In this document: positions 24,301 through 36,300 of the stretch, one piece after another
Layout: each line of letters starts with the position of its first letter
Position numbering within the stretch: the first letter of the stretch is position 1
Assembly: GCA_013396635.1 (NCBI GenBank)
Contig: WBMW01003963.1
Coordinates: 80,374 to 144,373 of the forward strand
From: Penelope pileata
Lineage: Eukaryota; Chordata; Aves; Galliformes; Cracidae
DNA: 64,000 bases
Direction of reading: 5' to 3'
Notes under the pieces: model-generated
The model's input: the letters and a program-made list of their open reading frames with translations, nothing else
Databases searched by the model: none
What the model was told of the DNA's origin: nothing
Position numbers and translations under genes: made by a program

Positions 24301-27300
24301 AATTTACTGAAGGGAGGACCAGAGAGTAGAAAACTGCCATCAGCAGGCAAAGCAGCCTGTGTTAGTCAGTCTGCTGCATCCTGCATCTTCTCTGAAGCTT
24401 TGACTATGGCCGTTTTCTTAGTACTGCAGTGAGGAAGAACCAAGTGTTGGATTATTTATTTTGTTTTCCTGCATAACTGGTCTTTCCTGCTTCATCATTC
24501 AGTTAATGCTTTTTTTGGTATGTGACAGGTCTTGGTATTTTTTTTTTTACTGTGCTGCCTGGAAGTTAGAGAGGGGGATCTCTGTCTTTAGTCATCACCT
24601 GTCAGAGTCTTCCAGTATCCAGTATCTTCAATACTCAGTTAATCCACACACGTCTTGGTGAGCTTTGCCATGAACGTGTTGAGCTGAAACAAGGAGCCAT
24701 GGCCGTTGTGTTGCATGTCTTGGCTGCAGTTGTCGTATTCCTTTCTAGGCTGCAGTGGTGTCACTGCAAGAAATACAAAACCTTTTTCAGATCCTGCAGT
24801 GGACATTTTCCTGTTTAAAGGCCCTATGTTCATGGATTCGCTCCCCCCCCTTCTTCTCACTTCTGACATAGGAATGAGAATTATTCAAGCAAGAAAAGGC
24901 CTTTGGCTGTTACGCTGTGCCTGATGCTGAGTGTTGGTCTTTCCATAAAAGTTAATGTTTTATGGGCACTTAACCATGCATGACACAGACATTGACTTCT
25001 TCAAGGAGAAGAAGTCCATGCAGGTTATGCTGATTATTAACTGTTTTCACCAATATGATTGAAAAATGTAGTTTCAGAAACAAAAAGCCAAGCCGCTGTG
25101 CTTTTGAAGTGTGCTAGGTGTCACACAGCACTGTGTGCGTAAGACCCTGGTGCCCATTTTAATGCGTGCTGCATCAAGCCATGAAGCTGGGACTGAATCC
25201 TATTTGCAGGTCCGTGACTGTAGTAACGTATAGGGGAGTTAAAAACTCCTTTGGGTTCTGACAATACTTAATGACAGAGTGGTGTAATTTGTAATGTGCT
25301 TGGTCAGTGTCAAATGCCACAGAACAAATACAAAGTCCAGAAAAGAAAAGCTGTCTCCTCCTCCCTCTTCCCAAAGCTCCTTGTGTTGTGAAGTGTGTGA
25401 TGAGACAGGGAGAGATGACAGCGAGGAGGTGGTGGGGACATATGTGGAGCAGTTCTTGGAAGCTCCACTCGCTGCACACAGGTTGACCAGGCATTTCTGA
25501 GGCTTTTCGATGCATCCTGCCAAAGGGGACGTGTGAAAAAGGCTTTGGAAGGGGTGTGATTCAGCTCTGGATTTTGGCAGGAGTTGCTCTGAATAGAATG
25601 GGAGAATTTTGGAGATGTTGGAAGAGATGGAGGGAGGGTGGAGGTTTGTGTTGCTGTCTGGGGGTCCGGATCTGCACTAGAAATTGGGCAGGAATTTGGG
25701 CTCTTCACTGGCAGCTGAGGCACTTCTATGGCAGTGAAACTTCACTGTCTGGCCTGGAGAAGTGCTGCAAATTGTATTGAGGAGTGTTTCTTTTTGCTGT
25801 AGAGAAATGTCAACAGAGAAGCAGATTTTGGCACGTAGCTTTGTGTTGTCTAGATTTAAACTTAGCTGAAGTGAAAGTGCATCTGTGTAAAGTTGTGCGC
25901 TAAATTTTATCACGACAGAGCAAGATCTTGTCTTCAGATTGTGTTGGTTCATAATACAGCGTTCCACGCTTCTAGCATCAGTGCCTGGGATGCAAAACCA
26001 CAATTTCTTACAAGGAAGCAGGCAGAATTTAAAAAGGTGCTGCCTTCTGGGTGATAATCACTGTCCTGAGTTGTGTTAGTCAGTCTGTGAGCACTCCTAA
26101 TTTGGGTTGCAGCAAACCCAGCCACGTTACCTTAAACAACCTTCAGCGGTGATTGTATCGAGTCAGTGGCTTACTGCAATTCAGCTGGAAGAACAATGAC
26201 ACTGCAGGATGTTTATGCCTTTAAAATGGCAATCCACAAAGATAATCCCTGCAGCGTGGTTTTGAATGATTGTAGGGAGAGCAATGTGACATCTGTTTTT
26301 TAGAGACCACAAAACTGGGTAATGTGGAGTTCAAGAGGAAGGTGGTGTGTGCTTGGATACATCTGGCTTTTCCCTATGGGTAGAACAGGAATCGAAGGGG
26401 AGATGCAAGTTTACAGTTTGGTGTTACTCTATGTAAATTAGTGAAAATACAGAATATCAGTTAAGATATAGAAGTATCTGAAGGCAGTAAATGGGATCAA
26501 TGGACATTATTTTTATTTACTGTTCTGAAAGCAGCGAGTTGCCACACACAACTTGTATTGCGTTCTAATTCATACTGAGCAGCCTTATTTTCATAGTTAT
26601 GTATGATAGAAAATCCAGCTCTGGGAACATCATTAAACCAACAGCTTTTATAAGAAATCTCTATTTTTCATATTTTTACCTCCTTTTAAATTTGTATTGG
26701 TCACTGACACTTGTATTTTGGTTGTATGAGGAAGTGAATAGGTTTGTCATTGCGTATGGGGAATATTCGCTTAAGGATGCTGGGATTGAGTGTGGAGTGA
26801 AAGACAGTTTTGGGGTTTTTTGAAGGCTTGCTGAGAAAATAAGCACAAAAACAGCTTATCATTGCCATTATATTTGGTCAAAGATCTGAGCACAAATAGA
26901 GCCAGGAGAATGACTGGGTATGCTCATACACAGTGTAGCCTGCTTCCAGTTTATTTTAAAGCCCCAACAGAGTAATTGATGGTGTTTTACACCTGCCTTT
27001 CCCTCTTTGGGTTGCTGGTACCTTCCTGCATTGTGCAGGTGTCTGTTCCCATTTTCAAAGCACCCTTGCAGGAGCTCAGTGTGGGTGGATGGGCTTTGTT
27101 GCCCCCAGGGTGAGCAGAGGGCTGTTGGACATCATTCCCTTCACCCCCAGTGCTCTTGAGCTTTGTGTGTTTTTGGGAAGTTCCTGTTCTTGGGACGATC
27201 TTCAATGGCAAAATTTTTCAGTGATGAATCATGCTCCTTCTGTTTCCCTCATGTCATTCTCACTTCAACAGAGAAAAGAGTAAAAGCTATACTGCACATC

Positions 27301-30300
27301 GTTTGTTGTTGTTGTTTTTTTTTTAAGTTATTGGAACATGTTATTATTTCTCTCATTTAAATCGGAAAGTGAAAAAAGGTATTGCTGCATCTTCTTAAAA
27401 AACAAAAAACCTGAACTTACGTGGTTGCTTCAGAAACCTCCTTGAATTTCAATAAGAATCATTTCACATTCTTGCCTTTTTTTTTTAAACAGATGATGAC
27501 TTTGATCAGTTCGATAAGCCTGGTGCAGAAAGATCTTGGAGAAGAAGAGCTGGGGATGATGAATGGGACAGGTGGGTAGAATATTTTCATGTTCAGTCTC
27601 TGTATACTAAATTACATTGCCGTGTTTTCCCATTCTGGCATTTTGTATTCTAACATTTACAGTAGTGCTCGTTTAGATACTAATGAAGATGTTGGTGGTT
27701 ATGCGTGTGTCAGCAGATGCTACATTGTGCCAAACATATACTTGCCTTGAGGAATTTAGAGAGCACTGTGAAGAGATGCTATTTAAAATTAGATAAGTAT
27801 AAAGCATTTGTGGTATGTAATTAAATTTGCAATTAATGGCCTGGTTTTCCTCTACATCTTTCGTGGGGTTTTGATTGACTTGAACAGATTTTTGCTAGTA
27901 CTTGAATTTGAGAGGTTTTTTAAATAGATGTTTCAGATCTTGTCTTCAAAATCCTTGGGTAATGGAGTTTACATATGGGCTTCTATGGAAAAATGACTGC
28001 TATAAAGATTTAGAAGTATGTATGAGCTTGGTTATTTTTGGGGAGTAAGTGCATGCGTTTATGTAAGTCACTCCAATTGTGGGTCTGGCTGCTGGCAAGG
28101 CTCATCTGTCCTTTATGGGAGAAAATTCTCACTTCCTGTTAAGCTGCTTTTTATTATTCCTGTTTAGTAGCAGGGAGGCTCCTTCCGACTGTGCCAGTTG
28201 TCACTGGCTTTAACTGTAAAAAGGGCAAAAAATTGAAATAGATCTTGTCTTATCTAATAATCACTTCTGTGATTGTCGTAAACAAACTTTGCTGCAAGTG
28301 GTTTTCTACTGAGCTGAGCCCTGGGAGTGAACCAGCTTCTCTACATTTATTGTCATTCCAAAGGGATTAGTTTCCTCTTCCATGCTTTCCTGCTAGGCAA
28401 GTGAGCAGTTGTCTTTGCTCTAGGAAGTGACTAAGAATGAATAAGGAGCACAGGCAGTAATCTCGAGTGTGCAGTGTTCTGTGCTGCTGCTGTGAGGGAT
28501 ATCTGCTGCCCTGCCGTGCCAGCCCAGTTGGTGGGTTGGATGGTGAACTGCACCAAGGAACTGATCTGCTTTCAGAATGCAATTAAAATCACTTGTTGGA
28601 GCTGGATCACTGTACTGTGCAGCCTCCCAGCCACAGAGATGTGGGGTCGTGCTGGAGGTAGCATGGGACACCCTGGAAATATTGAAGCCAATACCACAGG
28701 CAAATGCTTTGTATTAGAATATCATTTTCTGATTTCTTTTTTTTTTTTTTTTTTGACAACTTCATGGTTTGAATAGGTGGACTTTTAGATATTGGTTGGT
28801 TGGTCCTGTTTGGTTTTTAGCTCTCCTACTCTTGTTACTGTGAAAAATTCAGAAGAGTCAAACAGCTGTTCTGTTGGAAGAAACTGTGCACTTAGTGCTG
28901 AAGGTAAACCCCCTGTGGCAAAGCTATTTTTATAGGACTTGAGAAAGGTTATAGGGTCTTTTTGCTAAGCTGATACTTTGAGGCACAGACAGTTTTAGGA
29001 GAATGTTCTTTCTTTTAAATGTTCTTTTTCTTTTTGGATTTATTATTAGCTGCGTATAGCTTAAAGTGATGAAAAGTCATGTTTATTCTTTAGTGGAATT
29101 GTAAGGGAAGTGGTTTCAGGTACAGGACTTTAGATTCATCTTGTAAAAAAAATTTTCTCAAACGATCTGCAACTGTATCTTGGAGAATATTATTTCATTG
29201 GCAAATATGTTAGAATTATTATTATTTTAATACCAATTTTTGTCAGACTGCAGTGCTGTCAGTTAAGTTCTGTGGTTGTCTGGACAACTGTAAATACCTT
29301 GCCCTGGGGTATGTTGCTGCCTAATGTAATTGCTTGTAGTTCTCAAACTACTGGTCTGGTTCAGTACAGGACACAGTTTAGTGAAAATGGAAAAAAGGGT
29401 GACTGAGCATAGTAGACCTGTTTGGGATTTTTTGATCTTTCATGTTTAGTTTTGCAACCCTGCTTACTTTGTGAGAAGGAGGGCAGGGGGTTATGCATCA
29501 TCCATCAACGCTGCCACTGTGTTGCTGCTTAACTGGGTCCCATCCCCCAGGCATTGAAACCATTTTGAATTTCTGGATCTCTTTCTGTTCTCAAACGCTG
29601 GAGGGTGGTTACTGAGAATGGGAAGGGTCTTGTTATTTTGGAGTACAAATGTAACATTGTTCTTAGAGAATTTTTCCCATTACTTTTTGTGTTGTTTTGT
29701 TTAAAAATTCTTTTCCAAAACATTTGTCCTTGCTACTGCTCATGTTTAATGAGGCATGCTTGTGAAATCAGAGGCCAGAAAGGATCATATAATCTGATGT
29801 GTTTATCACGGGCTATTAAATTATACATTTATCTTTATAAGTAGCCCACAGCTTGTGTTTGGGAAAAATGTGCCATGCTGGTGCTGTTCTGTGAGATGAC
29901 AGGAGTCATTTAATAGTTGATTTTTGCAGAACTTTGTTTTGATCCTTCTCTGAGGCAATTCATTCCTCTGTACAGGCAGAAAATGTCTTCCATTTTGTTG
30001 TTTCTTTCTTGAGGTTGTTTTCTCACAGTGGTTTGGTGAGCTGAATTTACTCAGTGAGGGGAATAATGAATACTGGGAGTCAAGAGCAGGCAATGGGTCT
30101 GTCTCTTCTGAGGGCAGTGAACTATTAGGTTACTTCAGCCCTACTTTCCTAGAACTGCAGCATTGGAAAGACTTCTGTCTCGATGACAGTGAGGATCCCT
30201 TTCCTTTGGAACTGTCACAGATGTGTACTTTTATTCCAGCTTAATTTATTTTGCGTGGCTTTGTGTAATGTCAGCTTCCAGCCATTTGGTTGTCTGTTTT

Positions 30301-33300
30301 TCTCTGCTAACCTAAAATATTTTAGTAGTGTTTTTTGTTAGTTTCTTTTATTAGTGAGATCTGGTAGTTCTGGTTTCTCTTCTTTCTGGTATATTGCCAG
30401 ATTTAGCTGTATTAAAAGAAGCTTGAGCTACATCTGTTTTACTGTGCAGGCTTTTCACTGCTTCTTTGTTCATTTAAAAAGTAACCAACGTTGTTTTTTC
30501 TTTTAAATCAGCAATCAAATTATTGAATGACCCTATATGAAACACTTTTTTTGTTGTCATGAGCTTCATTTATGTGTTAGTGCAAGTTCTTCGGGCTCTC
30601 TGCATTTACTTCTATTGATCAAATATCTTTAAAAAAAAAAATCACATTAAGAATTTTTAGTGATGTGTTGAATAGCCCTGAGTATATTTAGATAGTGAAT
30701 TTAATCTTTCATCTTTATAATTCTGGTCTGAACTTCTTACCAGCTGAACTTGCTTTTTGTCTCTGAATCTTGGTGCAATCCATACTTGCCATCTCCTGGA
30801 ATATTTGTGGCATTTATTAAAAGCTGTCAGTGGTGGGCCATGGTGCTGGGAGATGTTTTCAAATCTTGCTGCATTTGTCCAGTTCCTGGCAGCTGATTCT
30901 GTGCTGAAGAGATCAGTGTTGTTTTCCTACCTTGGGTTTGTCTTCAAATTCTGGAACCAACTCTGTTTTGTAGAGTTTTGTCTCTAAAATAAAGGGCTTA
31001 AATCACAGCTATTTTACTCATTGGGCTGTGTGATGTCTTATGTCCCAGTTTTTGTCTAGTATTGCAGCAACACAAAGCAATTGCTATTTGTTCATGTTCA
31101 GTCCTTCTTGGAACTGTTTGAGATTGGTAACTATGGACAAATACTGTATGCAGATGATAACATTCTATTTATTGCTGATTCGGAGTATAGTCACTTAGAT
31201 CTTTTTCAGGCATTATCTGTACATTAGCTAGGTCTTAAAGAGATCTATCTGTCATCTTCTGGCACTGATATGTCTTGAGATTGCTTTCCCCATTTTTAAG
31301 TGTTCCTCTGGAATCCTAAAGAACTCTTACCCTTATTTACTGCAAGCAATTTTTTCTAGCTGTTTTGAAATAGTAGCACATACGCTCTTTCTTGTGGGTA
31401 CGAATATGATGAAACCTGTCTTCAGCTCCCATTCTGTTCATAAAGACCTTTCTCTATTTGGAGTATTTAATTTTAATGTGATATGTAAGGTCTGTTTTTT
31501 AAGGTCTGCCAAATTGTGCAGGTTAAAATAGGCTCATGTTCTTGAGTTACAACTCATATTTCAAATCACTGTCATCTCGTTTTAGTATTAGGACCTTGGC
31601 ATTTGCCAGTAGTAAGTGTTTGCTATAGAAGGGTGGATCTCCTTGCTCCTGGCACCGGGCAGTCCTTTCACTGAAGGGAGAATGAGATTAGTTGTCCTAA
31701 ATCTTAAATAGTAAGACTGTAGTTCTTTGTGTTGCATCCTCTTTGTGCCAGAGATTCAGTATGGTGGAAGAAGTTCTGTAAGCCAAGACTTTGTATTTTT
31801 AATGAATTCTTTGTCATTCTCAAAGAGGTAGTGAGGCATATGCTTGATTTCTGTAGTCCTGCAGGTGTCTTATTTCCTCCTCCTGAAGTGGGGGCCTTTA
31901 CAACATGAAGACAGGCTGAGAGAGCTGGAGCTATTCAGCCTGGAGAAGAGAAGGCTCCCAGGAGACCTGATAGCTGCCTATCAATATGTAAAGGGGAGCT
32001 ATAAGAAAGAGGGGGGGACAGACTCTTTAGCAGGGTCTGTGGGGATAGGACCAGGGGGAATGGCTTTAAACTGAAAGAGAGGAAATTTTGGGTTAGATTT
32101 AAGGAAAAAGTTTTTTACAGTACGAGTGGTGAAGCACTGGAACAGGTTGCCCAGAGAGGTGGTGGAAACCCTGACCCTGGAGACATTCAAGGTCAGGCTG
32201 GACCAAGCTCTGAGCACCGTGATCTAGCTGTAGGTGTCCCTGTTCCTCACAGGGGAATTGGACTAGATGACCTTTAAAGGTCCCATCCAACTGAAGGATT
32301 CTATGATTCTATGTCTAGGACTGAATGCCTCCCAAATCAGCTGGCCTCCAAGTGCCTCCTTCCTGAAAACAGCTTGGACCATGTCACCTGTAGGCTGTCT
32401 TGCCTGCCGCATGGCACTGTCTCACCTGCTGCTCCTGTGTGGAAGCGCAAAGGGACCGTTTGGACTATGTGTCCAAATGGCCTCAAAGAGATGGATCTGG
32501 AGTGGGCATCTAGCTGACCGTGTCTTAAATGCTTACATGTATGTGCTGTGTCATAGCTGAAGGGATATGGAAAGGAGTGCATACAAAAATAAAGTGTATG
32601 CACAACTGTAGTTTTACTTAATGTGTTTGGTCTGCTGTTACACCTAAACTTTCAACTTGCTAAGTGCCTTGCTGAAAGGAAAGCATTGTGCGGAATCAGT
32701 GACAATTTTCAAGTTAGTATTCTAAGTCATATAGCCTATACAGTTTCTTTTTTGAGACTCAGCTTTTTAAAATTTGTTAATATTTTCCAGTGAACTTGAT
32801 GATGATTTGCTTGGAGAAGATTTGCTTGCTGGCAAAAAGGTAAGAGATATGCATTAAAGTGAATTGTTACGCATATTGAAATCGCAGAATCATAAAATCA
32901 TTAAAGTTGGAAAAGACCTTAAAGACCTTCTAGTCCGACCATTGACCCATCACCACCCTGCCCGCGAAGCGATGTCCCTAAAAAATGTGAATCTTGTTCA
33001 GCTCCTCCACTCCAGTTATTTGATATGGCCTTTTGCATATCATAGTCCCCTCTCCAAAGCCTGACAGCCACGTTGCTCAAGTATCAGATCTGCCATCTCG
33101 CCAGAGCAACGTGCACCCAAAGGTCTGCTTCTTTTTGTGAATTACCTCCAAGTATGATGGTTTTTAATAAGGTTTTTAGAATTAATTTTTTTGAAGTAGT
33201 ATTTGTCCTTGTAACACACAGCTCAAAAAGGAGATGACTCTCTAAATCAATTTATCTGTTGCTCATATTGACTTAACAATTAAAAAAAAAAAATAGGTTC

Positions 33301-36300
33301 CTGAAGCTAGTCAGCATTTCTGAGAATTCATTTTAAGTGCCAGTTTCCTGGCTATTTAAACATATTTGTCAGAGTACCATAATGTTATACTAGAGTCTGC
33401 AAGATGCTCTGGTCATCCTGGGAGGTAAATAAAAATCAAAAGAAACACACCAAAACAGCAGTGTCTGTTAAAGATCTACTACTTTGTGTAACAAGTAGGC
33501 AGAGGATTTCCTCTTCTACTGTAAAGGAACAAAGTGGGAACAGCTAGTGCTGGAGAACATAAATGAGTTTCCAAAACTCATTTAAAAACTGTATGAAAGA
33601 ACTAAGTGTGTATTTGGATGTGCCTGATACCTGCAGGAGGAGACAGGACTTCTGTTTAGGGAGTCAAAACTGGCTAGTCACCTCTTTTTCCTCTTTATCT
33701 GCTAAATGAGTTAATTTAGAAAATAGTTTTTAAAAATGTAATTGGAGATGGATAGGCTTAAGACCCAGGTCTGGTAAAAGTTGAGTTTTAATTGATGTAT
33801 TTTTCACATTCTAAATGTTAGAATTTAGCTTTGTGAAATTATTCTGTAAGTAATTGCTATTAAAGATAGGAAATCCTGTCGTCTGATGCACTGGTTATCA
33901 AAAGTGTAAGCAATTAACATTAAATATGTATGTATTATTGAAATGTGAGTTGACAAAGCTACTTATTGAAATTTATCTGTATGAACACTTTGCAGTACTA
34001 GTTTTCTCCTGTGTGTTATGAGTTCTTGTGCTTTTCTTAGTTATATTTTCAGTTTTCAGTCTTACAGAGCACTCAGCAGTATCTGTGGGTATGGGCTTGC
34101 ATGGTGGAGTAGTACAGGGTTTCTCAGGAAGTTTTCCCTGAGCTATTTAATCTAAACTTGCTTCTACTTAATCTCAACCCAGTACTTTTAGATAAGTCTA
34201 CCCTTGTGTAACCTTTCTGCCCCCATTACTTCAGGGGATGGAAGTAAAGTGGCTGAGCAAAGCTGTAGTTATCTCTTCCTAGTGTGTAATTATTTAGAAC
34301 AAAATGAATAACGAAAATACAATAGGCAACTGAAAGTGTGATTGTCAAATTAGGAGGAGTTCAGAAAAGGCATGGTATTTTCTTCTGTGTTGGTAATTCA
34401 TTTAAAGACTAACTTTGTTAGTGTTTTTAATATCATCGCATCGTTTCCTTCAGCCTCCTAACTATCTATGCCCTTTAGAAGGGAGAGCAACTTAGTCTCT
34501 TTTCTTGACTTGCCTGATGCATCAGGGTCACAAGGCAGTTAATGAAGAGCACTAATGCTAACCTCTCTCACCATGGTGTTTCTTCAAGTGAGTTGTCATC
34601 TTTGGCTCTATTTGGGAATACCTCAGTGAAAAGTCTAGATAGCTAGGCAAGTCTCTCAAACATTTATTTACAGATTTGTCTTGTATCGTATTTTTTTCTT
34701 GAATTAGGTAATTTCATTGAAGATGGGGCTTCAATCTGGAATGTGTTCCTCATTATAGAATATTACTAGTCAGAAGTTTGAATACTTTCTATAGTTTGTA
34801 TCCTTTATTATGTTAATGATGGACTTTTTCTGAAATCTAGAATCAATCAGACTTGTCAGATGAAGAGCTGAACGATGATCTTCTGCAAAGTGACAATGAA
34901 GAGGAACAAGAATTTCGGTATCTCTTTTCTAAATTCTGTGTTTTTAGTAACTATTAAGCTGTATGTATAATCTGTGTATATAAGCTACTAATGACTGCCA
35001 CTGCTGATAACTAATACCTACTAAACTGAACTCGATTTTGTATACTTGAAATATTTTTTGCTTCTTAGTCAGCTACTTAATGATGTATTATTATATAGTG
35101 TGTTCAGTGGCATTGTTAATGTGTCAGTAAAATGATATCTGGTTTATTTGAATCTAATAAAATTAGTTTATTTGCATCTAGTAAAATTCAATCTACTAAA
35201 AATTATATTAAAAAAAGACCTGGAAGCTGCATCATCGCCTGTGCTTTTTAGAACTGTTTGTAAATACTTGCAGAACTCTTGCTCCATGCCTTCTTTCTGT
35301 TGTTGTAGGCTTTCTTCTCCTGTGAATTCCTTTTGCTGCCATCCTGCTTTTAAAAATGTGTCTTACCTCTTGAGACCCTGAGGAGGGGAATGCCATAGAT
35401 CATAAAGCTTGAACCATGACTTAAATATCTGTGTAGAGTACACAGCAGGAAATTTGTATATGGTTCGTAGGGTTGAACAGGGTTGTGCTTCCGTGGCAGT
35501 TTGAGGAACCTGCCCTGTGAATACTCTGTGTTGATACAGGTCTAGCACTTAATTATGGGCATTACAAATCAAAACAACAATCTTAATAGTTTTACATTTC
35601 AAGCTGGACTGAAGGGGATTGGAAGATGCTTGTGATGCAGCAGTAATGCAGTACCGCTGCAGTTTTTAATGGCCTGTTTTTTGGATGCTCTTCCTTGATG
35701 TGTCATCCTGTACAGATGTGTGTTCTGAAGGGATATATTCCTCTTGCTCTGAGATCTCCTTTCTGTGTTTGGCGTGGGTTAGGACAAGGGGACACCTCCC
35801 TGTGTTGGATTGATGAAGGTGGGGTGAAATACCTCTGACCATTAATCTTTATACTGGCTGCTGTTTTGCTCCCTGTGAGAGTGAGTGATCTGTTGTCTTT
35901 GGTGTGGGGAGACCCAGTGACAGTCCTTGCTGTTTCAGCTCTGGATTTCCTCCTTGTGAGCCATGGGCAGCAGGGATAGCTATATGACTGCATTAGTGCT
36001 GAGAAAGTATCTGAAGTGTGGTGGTATTACCCAGTGGAAGCAGGTTTCTGTAGACAATTCTTGCATTTTTAGTAGCTTTATTGCCAGGATATGAAAGCTT
36101 TGGTCCACTCCTCTCCCTTTGTTTCCTTTGAAACTCATCTATGCCTCTATAGTTGAGAGGATAATGATAATCCTGCATAATGTCTTGGTTATTGTGTTAA
36201 ATCTTCTCCATCTGATAGATGCAAATTGCTCAAAGCTGCCTGGATCTTGTGCCCCTTAAACTTATTAAAGTAGTTAATAATAGGAATGTAATTTAAAAAA

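Larger units (their letters stand above)
18318..27492 (+). other. RBM33: RBM33 intron 1 (9.2 kb)
   Basis: Begins in the CpG island and becomes AT-rich. Contains homopolymer and (TTTTTA)n repeats. The longest frames, 131 codons (20930-21325) and 144 codons (23694-24128), are on the minus strand and show no recognised domain. No CR1 seen. A first intron of this size could hold enhancers, but none can be named. Confidence 0.85.
27572..32790 (+). other. RBM33: RBM33 intron 2 (5.2 kb)
   Basis: AT-rich apart from the plus-oriented CR1 near its 3' end. Contains a T18 run. No other gene or repeat recognised. Confidence 0.9.

Noticed and set aside
31844..32560. Several frames on both strands near 32000-32500
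   Set aside because: They lie in or beside the plus-oriented CR1 and are broken; not host genes.
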